Positions 12,901 to 23,139 of a DNA stretch of 64,000 bases are shown piece by piece (position 1 is the first letter of the stretch; the number at the start of each line of letters is the position of its first letter). The DNA comes from Moringa oleifera (lineage: Eukaryota; Streptophyta; Magnoliopsida; Brassicales; Moringaceae). The stretch covers positions 186,001 to 250,000 of the forward strand of contig JAJFZO010000537.1 of NCBI GenBank assembly GCA_021397835.1. Reading direction: 5' to 3'. The translations under genes and the position numbers were made by a program. The notes beneath the pieces are model-generated. The model was given only the letters and a program-made list of their open reading frames with translations, searched no databases and was not told where the DNA came from.

Positions 12901-13889
12901 AATTTTTTTCAAATTTTTGTTTTTATTATTAAAGGTCAATATTTATATTTTTGAAATATTTTAAAAATACATTATGAATTTTAATTCACAAATTACAATT
13001 ATTACAATTACAATTACACTATAATTATCTATTTCACCTATAAAATCACATAAACAATCTCAAATTTTATATATCAAATTACACTTTAAAAGATCATTAA
13101 TACATCAAATTCAATCTTTAAATATTTCAATTGCCATAACAATAACAATTATGCTCCATATATATCAAGATACACCCTTAAATTTCATTTCAACATAAAA
13201 CCATATTTAACACAATACACTTCAATTTGTATACCAACAATACACTACTCTAAACATCAATGTCAAATTCAACACAATACACTCCAATTTGCATACCAAT
13301 AATACACTACTCCAATACACATTAACACCTTTACTCTTTCAATATTATATAGTGCAACAATAATGCACCAAATAACATTTAAATATACAGCAATACCTTC
13401 ACTTCTCCATAGTACAACTTTAATATATACACTAACACATTCAATCTTCAACTTTATAATACAATAATAATACACCAATTAAATAACACTTCAATACTCT
13501 TCTAATAATTAATGTATCAAAATATTGTTATTCAAGATATTCATTCAGTGATTCAAATTAATACTCAAATTAATGCTAATATTTAATTACATGAATGTAC
13601 AATATGTTATCATATATGAAATTCATCGAATAACCAACTTTTATATAATGAGTGCAAAAGTATGTTCAATATGTTTCAATCTTCAAAAGAAAGCATTCTC
13701 AAAATTCACCTTTTATTATATCACTCAAATAACACCATGTGAAATCACAAAATTCTTTCCTCAATTGATTTATTTCTACTTCAGTACATGGCTTTATCAT
13801 TCAACTATATTTATAAAAATATATAAATAAATTCACATGTTATTAATAACAAACACATTAACTAATCAAACAATTATTAAAACAACTTA
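12901..13889. other. CACTA 3' non-coding region with a 62-bp tandem duplication
   Basis: A-rich, no coding similarity. One 62-bp unit starting AACACAATACAC occurs at 13209 and again at 13271. Open frames at 13269-13478 (minus) and 13573-13830 (plus) have no domain features. Confidence 0.5.
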
Positions 13890-16330
13890 CTATCTTATAA
13901 AACGGGATGGTATCACTATGTCTTTCAACAATGTCTCTCATGTATGCCATAATATAATAACCACACTCAACATTAGAGGGCTAGCGTGGACACTGTATGA
14001 AAAAAATTAAAAATATTCTAACAAATAAAAGTAAAAAAATATATATGAAATATAAATTTCAATTGCATTATAATAATACCTGACCAATGAAACTTCTAAA
14101 ATTTTTTCTTGACAATCTTGACGCATGAATCGCCACATATATCCTAAAAGTATTGAAAAATAAATATTAATTATATATAATTATAAATTATATATATAAT
14201 ATTTAACTTTACTAAATATTTATAAACTCACGTTGTGATAAGATTTTTCAAATCATCTCGATCATCGCACCCCAATAGATTAGAAGACGCCATAATCACC
14301 AACATCCAATGTGTACTACAAATTTATAACATAATTTTAATATAATAATTGATATTCAAATATATGTTTGCAATTAAAAATTTACTCCTACTTATTGATA
14401 TTATAGGGAAGCATCACAGCTCCCTAATCACGTTCTGCTTACCTTAACCTTGTAATAAGATATCTTGCTTGCCCTTCAATATTATTAATACTCCCTGCTG
14501 ATGCCATCATAGGATCAGTAAATAAATATTTACTATTTAGGCCATGTGTGATGATCTTATCTCCATAAAGCATCTTGTAATACAAAACGAAAATTAAGCT
14601 TTTTAATTTTAAAAAATCAATAAAAAATAAAACATAGTAATAAAATATGATAGACATACACGATGTAAGCTTACATGATGGTAACACTTAACTTTTCTAT
14701 ATGAAAAAATTGCATGATATCATCTTTGCAAATATATGTCGTGCCTTGAGCATTAAAAATTATTTCATACAACGGAATAGCTATTGTCATATCTATGTCC
14801 ATCACATGATAGACATAACGATAATATAACCTGAGTGGTCTGTATGTGGACTCTATATCTCGTTCTATATGAGCTCGTGGCACTGATTTAGATGATGCCT
14901 TCAAAAGATCAAATGTGTTATCCATAACTCTTAATTCATAAATTTCATGAGAATAATATAGTTTATGAAAACATATTACCTGATATCTATGAGCAATAAT
15001 CCATTGTGATGGCCAAGCGATGTGTCCCAACTGCTTAAGATAAAATAAAGATATTTGCCTCATCTACCAGTTGAGGCAAAAGAGCATTGGGCTTCGTAGC
15101 TACTGTGATATGAATTCTTACATTACCTTCCACCATGTCATTCCTATGGATCATCTTATTCATAACAGGACCAGTGAAAACAGACCCAAAGGCTACAACA
15201 TTAGCAACGTCATCACCAATCGTCAACTAACATGGTATACACTATAATGAAAAACGCAAAGCAATATTTAATGCTTAGCAAACAAAAATAATAATAAGTG
15301 AAGTGAAGAACATAAGATATGCCTTCGAATTTATATGCTAAAATAATGGTACATGGGCTGGAGATGGTGTGAGATCTTCTTCATGGAATTCTGCTCTAGT
15401 GATGTTGTTGCTAGCCTTACAGGAACATTTAAGGTCATGAAGGTATGGTACACTCACATCATTCAATAGATGTCTACGACTATCTATCCAATCAAAATGT
15501 CCATCACTTTTTTCTTAGTGATCACATTATCACAAAAGACTGTTGGCACTTTTACTATCCTTTCAAAGTAAAAGTTGATTAAGACTCCAGAGCCAACACC
15601 TCTGACAGGACCAAAATGCTTTGGAGTACTAAGGGCTGTTGTAAGTACATCTTCTGCATTTGAGGGTTCAACAGTACCATGTGTCTGTTGTGCCATCAAA
15701 TCATCATGCATAAATATTCAATTAAAGCCTAAATATATGATTACTTAAATATAAAATTAATTAAAAAAAAGTTTAGAAAACCAAAATACTTACTATTATG
15801 TCAGCACATTCTCTAACTTTCTCATTAATGTACTCCCCTTTTGAATTAGCTCGTGCTGTTTTCTACAATGACACAGGGTCAATATCTTTATTAGTGCCTA
15901 AACATTTTTTCTATATTGTTAGATTTAAGGGCGTGAAGAAGTTAATTCTCATACATAAGTATAATTAAAATAAATATAACTGACCAGTTTAATCTTTAAT
16001 GTCGCAAAGCCTTTGCAAGATAATCGATGGTCATAGACATTCTTCTTTCTCCGTTTTACTTATATTTATCTCTTCTCCTGTAACAAATATCAATATTCAG
16101 TCTATAGCATAAATATGCATAAGATTATAATACACTTATAATACCAAAAATTTTTCAGACAAGCACGAATTAACAAATTCGCGTTAAACATAATGCTACA
16201 AGCAACTCTTAGATTCTTCTGATGGATCTTGAATCCCTTTTGGATCTTTTACAAATGACATAATATATTTTTTTTATGAGATTTGTTTTGAAATTCCTTC
16301 ATTTCAGTGCAGCAGAATGTAATACATATC
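13890..16330 (-). pseudogene. CACTA second gene: Ptta/En/Spm-type protein with ULP1-like C48 peptidase domain
   Basis: Minus-strand sequence follows the plant Ptta/En/Spm protein (PF03004) and its C-terminal ULP1-like peptidase. In order: a K-G-F-A-T-L-K basic block (about 16000), a TARANSKGEYINEKVRECAD stretch (about 15800-15870), GVGSGVLINFYFERIV (about 15560-15610), the VVAFGSV...VEGNVRIHITVATKP domain (15100-15200), HIAWPSQWI and YRPLRLYYRYVYHVMDIDM (14790-15030), then YGDKIITHGLNSKYLFTDP (14510-14575). The peptidase part keeps the His in HWMLVI (about 14300-14320), a following acidic CDDRDD, and the catalytic Cys context QCPR-x-PSNVECGYYIMAYM (Cys codon in 13955-13985). Several introns are implied by gaps; stops are present, so it is scored a pseudogene. 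C48 peptidases cut SUMO-like substrates; the role in CACTA elements is not settled. Confidence 0.7.
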
Positions 16331-16935
16331 CCTTCATGTCCTTATTAATGTCAAATGTACACTAAAAGTACATAACATATTAAAACAAGTCAAACTTAAT
16401 GGTCTACATAATTAAATAAGAAAAATAGTCTAGTTTTACAAGTTACTTACTGAAATTTGATCCCATAGCTTATTTTCTAGTTTTACAAGTTACTTACTGA
16501 AATTTAATCCCACAGCTTTTTTTTTTTTTTTAGTTCTTGAGTGCTTGATGCCAATTTGAAATGTTTATAGGTACTACTTGGCATACTAAGACACTAATAT
16601 AGCTGATCATCTATGCGTCATATTTTCCAACTGGTTGCCCCATGCTATTTATTTTTATGTGTATCTTCTCACCTGTAAGTCCACTTTTTATAATTGTAGG
16701 CATATGGGTGATATCTCATTTTTTACTCTTCTCTGATTCTCCATGTAAGCTTAAGTCTTATAAGGGATTCATATAATATGCATGTAAGACATAAAAAAAA
16801 AAAAAGTTAGTAAAATAAAAAATTATATATGAGAAAAAATCACGTGAAAATAACTCAGTATAAAAATAAATATATTTTACCTATTGAATAAATTACACCC
16901 ATAATCCTTCACAATTTTTCCTTGTATATATTAAT
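16331..16935. other. CACTA inter-gene region
   Basis: Between the two CACTA genes. A 35-bp segment ending in an ACTTACTGAAATTT block is present twice in tandem near 16430-16515. No coding similarity seen. Confidence 0.4.
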
Positions 16936-18410
16936 CTACTATCATCCATAAGATCAAATACTTCAACTGGTGGTAAATTATGACAAAAATATGTCTGATC
17001 TATACCAACCTCGCTTAAGTCATCTTCTTTATAATCGTTTCAAGGTTTTGTCACGACAGTTAACCATCTAGCATTTACTATATCTTCAACATAAAACACT
17101 TGTCTTGCTTACGATGCCTATATGAACAGATCATTTATATGTCCTATACGATTAAAGTCTACTAATACAAAATATAAGTCATCAACTTTAACACTATTAC
17201 TATTCTCGACCCAGTCACATTTAAAAATTAGTATTCTAAATGTTGTATAATCGAGTCCTCATATCTTTTATATCACTCCGTAAAAAGACAAATTTTCATA
17301 GACTAGACGTTTTTCTTTTACATTGGAGATTTGCATGGTATTTGCAATCAAAGTCACTTTTATGTTTTGGTGAACTCTTAAATTATCTCGAGCTTTTGTA
17401 TAAAATCGACAACCATTTATGATGTACCCATGATATTTGATTATAGTAAATTGAGAACCATGAGTAATCCATCATAAAATAGGCGAAAGTTCATGATTTG
17501 ACAATGAAAGTTGATATTCCACTTGTGCATCACAATTTCTAAAGCTAAGTAATACATAAATGGGCATTAAAAAAAGATAAATAGTTATGTTCAAAAATTA
17601 TTCTATCTTACCATATTGCATAGCCAATTAGTGAAGGTGCAATTGTATTCATCATGCATCCACTTAAGCCTTCTTGACTTAATTGGATTAGCCATTCTAA
17701 CTTAGTTCATATGCTCACTGAATTTTTAAATAAAGTTAATAAAACTAAATAAAATTATGATAATTAATAATAATAAATGTGAATAAAATTACCTTATATA
17801 CGGTTAAACTTCATTGGTGTTTAATAGAACATATAAATGAGCTTGCTGTAAAAGATCATGGGCAACTTTCTTAATGCAACCACCAAACAATGGTTTGCCA
17901 TTTTGAGTTGAGTGATCATAAAAATTCTTCCTTGTGAAAATTTCAATAGGATCCAAGTGGGATAAATAGTCAGCATAAAATTCTAACACCTTTTCTGCTA
18001 TGTATGCTTCAGCTATGCACCTCTCTAGCTTATTACGATTTCGCACATATCCCTTTAACACTTTCATGTATCTTTCAAATTGATACATCCATCGCAAGTA
18101 CATAGGACTATAAAGCTTTACTTTTCTAATTAGATGAACCATAATATAAAAAAAAAAATCTTGGAGGAAAATACTTCTCCAACAAACATAATGTTATCAT
18201 TAGTTCATTTTGCATACCATCTAACTTTGCCTCATCAATAACTTTTTGGCATAAAAGGTTAAAAAATATACAAAATCTTATAAGTACATATCTAACCTAT
18301 TTGGGTAACACTCTTAGTAAAACGATGGGCAATAATTGTTGCATTAAGGTATAACAATCATGAGACTTCAACCCATAAAATTTTAGATCTTTTAATGATA
18401 TCTCTATTAG
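16936..18410 (-). pseudogene. CACTA TNP2-like transposase, C-terminal half with DUF4218 and DUF4216, broken
   Basis: Read from right to left on the minus strand: LKSHDCYTLMQQLLPI (about 18320-18375), the signature that precedes DUF4218; then 17804-18142, an uninterrupted 112-codon stretch with MVHLIRKVKLYSP, RWMYQFERYMKVLKGYVRNR and CIAEAYIAEKVLEF (DUF4218). DUF4216 follows at about 16940-17240 with CDWVENS, FVLVDFNRIG, ARQVFYVED and VEVFDLMDDSRLIY. TNP2 normally begins several hundred residues earlier; that half is absent, and copia integrase is joined instead. Frameshifts between the pieces show it is dead. Confidence 0.75.
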
Positions 18411-19210
18411 CAAGTTTATTCCTTTTTGGATCAAAAATAAGAGTATTAGCTAAGCAACCCTAAGTTTTTAAACAAAATAGGTTAGTTTATTTGTTCTTTA
18501 AGATCTTATAGGGTAATATCTTATTTCTACTCTTAGGGCCTCTATTAAGCACACAACATATAGTTAGTAAAAAATTTTCCCACCAATGAAAAGTTGCACC
18601 TGAGTTCAATAAAATGGCAACTACTAATTCAACCAGAGTCCTGTTCTTCCTTTTTGCGCCATTCATTTTATAAGAATAAGGCGTAATTCTTTCATGAATT
18701 GTTCCATTTATCTGATAGAATTCAATAAAGGGACTAAAATCATACTTAATACCTCCATTACTTTGTAATCTTTTTACCTTCTTATTATACTGAGTTTCTA
18801 CTTCAGTTAAGCATAACTTACATATGTTAAATGTTTCATTTTTATTTTTCATGAGATATACATAACTGTAATCAGAACAATCATATGTGAATGTTATAAA
18901 ATATATTTTTTATTTCTTGTTAAAACACTATCAAATTCATAAATGTTAGAGTGAATTAATTTAAGGGATTCAATTTTTCTATGCATTGACTTATGTGGGG
19001 TTTTTGTAATCTTAACTTGGTTATAATATTCATGTTTCTTAAAGTCATCTAGAGATAGTCTAGGAATGAGTCCTAAGCTACTCATGTTCTGAATTAATCG
19101 CTTATTCACATGACAAAGCCTAACATGCCAAGTATTAAATGTACATAACATATAAGTAGAGGATGAAACTTTATTCATATCAATGTTTAATTTAAACATA
19201 CCATTAGCAA
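18411..19210 (-). pseudogene. Copia GAG-pre-integrase and integrase remnant
   Basis: Minus-strand 18894-19199 encodes a GAG-pre-integrase/zinc-binding segment (WHVRLCHVNKRLIQNMSSLG, then LIHSNIYEFDSVLT); the usual zinc cysteines after the histidines are replaced (YYNQVKITK), so the zinc site is lost. 18487-18852 continues the integrase core (VETQYNKKVKRLQSNGGIKY, ERITPYSYKMNGAKRKNRTL, HWWENFLLTICCVLNR). The frame runs on as GCLANTLIFDPKRNKLA to about 18410, where CACTA sequence takes over. Integrase inserts the cDNA into the genome; this copy cannot. Confidence 0.8.
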
Positions 19211-20692
19211 CATAATCCTTCCCAACAAATCATTATTCTTTGTTATTGTGTACAAGTCAGCCCCTATGGTTTGAGTAAACCAGCCTTATTGAGAAATAGT
19301 CTAAGACTAAGTTTTTTCTCATCTCTCGAGTATGTAGAACATCTGTCAGTACGACAGTCTTTCTAGAGGGAAACCTTAACTCTACTCACTACCAGTAAAA
19401 ATAGTGGAATGGGAATCTCCTAGTAACACTTTCTTATCCTCAACTACAAAATAAGACTTGAAAGATCTCTGCCATAGTAGATGTGGCAAGAAGCGCTAGT
19501 ACTTGCCCACCAACCCTCAGATCCTTAATTAAGATTGATCTTCGAGATCATAGCAATTAATTACTATTCAGTTAGGTTCACCTATGAAGTAGGACGAGGC
19601 CTATTTTAGTAGTTCTTGGCCATATGATCAGGCTTATTACAACTATAACATATGAAGGTGTTATTTCCTTAGGGTGACTTGGGTTTGTTCCTTAAGGGGT
19701 TTTATTATGATTCTTATGGTTCTAGTTGGTGTTTCGATTTTGATTTTTCATGTTCTTCTTTTTCGGTTTCAAAATCATAAAGGATCTTTTGTTGGCCATG
19801 TTATTGAGATAACGAGCACTTTTTCTCTCTAATCTTACTTTTAGGCATCCTTAATATGAAGGTGAATGATTAGCTTTTTTAAGCAAAGCTCTTTACTCTT
19901 ATGCATAAAGATATTCTTAAAATCTTTCCAACTAAGGGATAACTTATCTATAACTTATCTATCATAACTGCTACTTAAAATTACTCAGGTAAAGGCATAC
20001 TCTCTGAGATGATCTCATGCATTGTTTTATATAGTTCATGTGACTGAATCTCCATAGACTTATCATTAGTCATCAAGAACCTCATGTATCTACTCATTAC
20101 AAATTTCATAGCTCCAACCTCATTAGTATCATATTTTTTCTAGAGTGCTTCTCATATCACCTGAGCAGACTTATCAAAATTATAGTAATAATAGAGATCA
20201 TCACACATGCATTAAAGATAAAATTTTTGCATAAAAAATTACTTTCTACCCATGATTCAAAAAAAAAATTATCAGCATTTATGAATTCATCATATAAAAA
20301 GGTTTATCTGTATGAATTACATAAGCTACCTTTTTCATTGTTAAGAAAAACAAAATCTTTTATCTCCATCTTTTGAAATAAGTACCCTTAAAATAAAATA
20401 GTTTATTTAGGTAGGTGCTAATAGATATTATTTCAGCAATAAACATAATAGTAGACGTGGCATTAGTAACGTCTTAAAATTATTGCTAAATGTAACTCTT
20501 AAAATAAATAAATAACAAAAAAGATATTGTCAAAAATTTAGTAAGTTGAGTTGCAGACCAAGTCGCTTTCTTTAAAATGTTTCAAGGCTCTGCACTCAAT
20601 GTATGGTAGTCTATAACTTGATCATCTCTAAGATAAAATAACTTAAAAACTTTTATTTGGAATCTCTTATGCACAGTAAAGAATCGAAAATG
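19211..20692 (-). pseudogene. Copia gag remnant with zinc-knuckle relic
   Basis: Minus-strand similarity to copia gag in broken frames: a central helical region (about 19900-20250) and a CCHC zinc knuckle at about 19615-19660 reading CYSCNKPDHMAKNY, in which the last zinc cysteine is a tyrosine. Gag forms the virus-like particle that packages element RNA. Many stops; no usable reading frame. Confidence 0.65.
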
Positions 20693-20704
20693 TCACTCTG
20701 ATAG

Positions 20705-21310
20705 TGCTGCTCACAATTAAAATAATAATTAAAAATAAAATAAAAAATTTTTTTAGTATTTAAAAAAGATGAAAAACTGAACTTTGAGAGCTTGACAAAT
20801 GATAGAAGGAAAAGAGAAAACTAAATGCTTTTGGTGTGTTTAAAAAGGGAATGAAAGGGGTATTTATAATACATTTGGGTAAGATTTTCCCGCGAAGGGA
20901 AACTCTAACTGTACCACATGATAGAGATTCCTTTCATGCTGCTACGTCACTATGTTACTGTATGATCAGGTTAGATGGTTACATCAACCTGACTTGTTAC
21001 GGGGGTCTGGTGGACTAGCAGCTGATGTGGTGAGCTGATGCCGATATGGCTTATTTATTTTTTTCAAAAAGTACATATAAGTGTTGTCCAAAACCTAAAC
21101 TTGGATTAGGCACGATCGGCCGATTTGTCGGTCACACATATGATGAATCATGATGAGTCTAACTCCTCCTTTTTCATAAAAGTGAGATATTCACTGAGTT
21201 CCATCCTTATTTAAAATTTCATACCTTATATAAGTGAGATTCTTAAAAGAAAGATATCTCTACGGTAACTTTTAAAAATCTTTTTAAATTCTTTTTTTTT
21301 TTTTTCAACA
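20705..21310 (-). repeat. Copia 5' LTR
   Basis: The minus strand runs TGTTGAAA at 21310 down to CAGCA at 20705, i.e. 5'-TG...CA-3'. It is followed by CTATCAGAG (about 20693-20704), a fair match to the TATCAGAG core of an initiator-methionine tRNA primer site. Length 606 bp. The distal half matches the truncated LTR at 10351-10660. Confidence 0.7.
20861..20868 (-). promoter_or_regulatory. TATA box in the copia 5' LTR
   Basis: TATAAATA on the minus strand, about 160 bp from the LTR 3' end, in the place expected for the U3/R promoter of a copia LTR. Confidence 0.5.
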
Positions 21311-21439
21311 CAGCCAGCATCTCTAGACCAACTAATACCTGAAGCATATTCAAAAGCTCTCCTGCCAATTGAGCCTTTTAATTTTTCAGATCTGTACCAT
21401 TTCTTAGTTAAATCAAGGATTTACTTTGAACTATGTTTT

Positions 21440-22200
21440 GCTAACCCTTTGTTGTGTTTCTGTTTCCTACAGATTTGCAAGCTAGAGCTGGAAAATGCTT
21501 CATGGCCATTGTTGCCAGAGCCGAGAAGACCGCTCCAGTAACCTCTACTGGAGGCTCTAGCAGGACCACCAACTTCTCCGTCAAAGCGACAGGGGGGTCA
21601 CGGACTCTTGTAACTTCCAAGTTCCTCACATTTGCTGACTTCAGACATTTACATAGCAGTGCCCCACTATTGAAGGACAAGAAGCAACAGTTTCTCACTG
21701 AAACTCTGTTGCCAGCCAATATTTAGACCTTTACATCTTCTGAAAAGGATCAAAGGGTGAAGAACCTATTGGCTGAGTTCACTGAGGTAGCCTCTTTCAT
21801 AACTTTTTAGTTCCTTATTAGGTTTTTCTTTCTTTTTAGAATTAACTCTTTGATGTTGGTGTGGCTGCAGGTCCTTCGTGAAACCTTAGTGATCCTTCAG
21901 GATTACTCTCAGTGCAGCGACGCAAACCACCTAAGGAAGAAAGCAGAAAAGGCTCAGAAAGCTGCTCAAGAAAAAGGTCAAGAGATGCAGGAGGCTATCT
22001 CTTTGTTGAGGACAGATAAAGAGAAGTTGGAGCATGAAGTATCCCTTCAGAAGGTTGAATCAAGGAAGGCTAAATCAGGGGCCACACTGCGGCTATAGTT
22101 GGCTAAGAGAAGTCATATGGAAGAACTCGAGAAGACCAAAGCTGGTGCAGCAGCTAAAGCAGAAATACTAAAGTGGCTGCAGATCCTTTAGAGCTATTTT
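21440..22200 (+). pseudogene. Fragment of an unidentified coiled-coil gene, broken
   Basis: I do not recognise the family. A CTACAG acceptor-like site at 21468-21473 is followed by an open stretch to 21726, rich in Ser, Thr and Lys, with no clear domain. After a stop, EKDQRVKNLLAEFTE can be read to 21786, then an intron-like GT...GCAG (21787-21870), then an open stretch (21871-22098) with strong heptad character: HLRKKAEKAQKAAQEKGQ and KEKLEHEVSLQKVESRKAKS. A TAG at 22096-22098 interrupts it and the same frame resumes with LAKRSHMEELEKTKAG to about 22190. The splice-like junction and better GC content suggest a decayed host gene or captured gene fragment rather than retrotransposon sequence. 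It begins about 130 bp from the copia LTR, which may have removed the 5' part. Confidence 0.45.
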
Positions 22201-23139
22201 TCTTGGTATTTTCAATGATCTTTATTGCACTTTAATAAAAAGTCCAAAGAAATTTAATCCTTGTCTGAACATTCTTGGTGCAATGTTCTTGAATAGTTTT
22301 CTTTGATTGTTACAAATCTCTTAATGCATTAATGTTGGGAAACTATATTCTCAGAAAGTATAAGCTTTGGTAGTTTATGCACTGGGTTAGTAAGATCATT
22401 TTCCACTTTATCTGACAAGAGTTGAAGAGTGCCAGAGGCTTTGGTAATGTAGAGAGAACTCTGGCCACGTATAGAGAGTTCGCTGATTAAGGAGTGGCTG
22501 GCCTCCATTTGTACAAAAGTTAACATTTGCACGGTTAAATAGCTTTATATTCTTGTATCATTTTCTATGGCTTGGAAAGAACTGATGATGTGAAAGGGTG
22601 TGCAAGCTGATAGATGAAAATAACCTTCTATTTCATGTTCTTCTGCAATGGCATCCCTCAAGTGTGTTTTTTATTAGTTCATTATCAATTCTTTGTTGAA
22701 CTTGCTTCTAATTTGGATATGATGAACAAAATACAGAGGAAGGATTAATCCCAGGGTGTAAACACTTCATGGCATAAATAATTCAATTCCATGAAATAAA
22801 ATCATTCGAAAGGGCTTCATAAATACTTATAAGTTTAGATATTACCCTGATATGTCAAATCTTATTTTAATCACACGACATAGAGGCCACTTGTGGACTA
22901 CTGCAAAGGGCAGACTCAATCATTTTCCTTCTCTGGAACTTTCCAACCGGGTGTAAGTGGGATCTCATCATGTTCCTTAAAGAACAGCCTCCTCAATGAC
23001 CCATTTCTTTGTCTTCTTTTCCCCACTAGCTCAATAATGGAGTACCAAACTCATCATTAAGCTATCACACACCACACAGTATTTCATGCAATACATTTTG
23101 CTCAGCCAAAAACAATCTTCTCCGAAACACAGTGAGCAG
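22201..23139. other. Intergenic region upstream of the UGT gene
   Basis: No gene recognised. A T-rich/A-rich mixture; the last 80 bases hold the UGT leader. I could not place a convincing TATA box. Confidence 0.5.

Larger units (their letters stand above)
12337..18410 (-). mobile_element. CACTA (En/Spm) transposon nested in the copia element, 5'-truncated
   Basis: The left terminus at 12337-12354 (TACAATAACAAAATACGC) differs by about three bases from a typical CACTACAA-type terminus and abuts copia pol directly. Next come subterminal repeats of the ACGGTT/AACCGT kind, usual for CACTA elements. On the minus strand the element then carries a second gene (about 13890-16330) and the C-terminal half of a TNP2 transposase (about 16940-18410). 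At about 18400 the sequence passes straight from TNP2 into copia integrase with no terminal inverted repeat, so the transposase N-terminal half and the right terminus are missing. A target-site duplication cannot be scored. The CACTA cargo looks less scrambled than the surrounding copia in its C48 region. Confidence 0.7.
10351..21310 (-). mobile_element. Ty1/copia retrotransposon, decayed, with a CACTA element nested inside
   Basis: Minus-strand order from right to left: 5' LTR (20705-21310), primer-binding region (about 20693-20704), gag with a zinc-knuckle remnant, GAG-pre-integrase and integrase, then the foreign CACTA block, then reverse transcriptase, RNase H, a polypurine tract at about 10661-10672 and a truncated 3' LTR ending at 10660. 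Both LTRs start TGTTGAAA on the minus strand. The coding region resembles the common Tnt1/94-like copia polyproteins. Every domain carries stops or frameshifts, so the element is inactive. The CACTA insertion replaces the integrase C-terminus and reverse transcriptase N-terminus. Confidence 0.8.

Noticed and set aside
21441..21719. 92-aa minus-strand frame opposite the coiled-coil fragment
   Set aside because: The plus strand has the acceptor-like site and continues into a coiled coil; the minus frame has no features.
23086..23139. Longer UGT N-terminus starting at ATG 23086
   Set aside because: The extra 18 residues are not family-like, and UGTs start shortly before the first beta strand, which fits ATG 23140.
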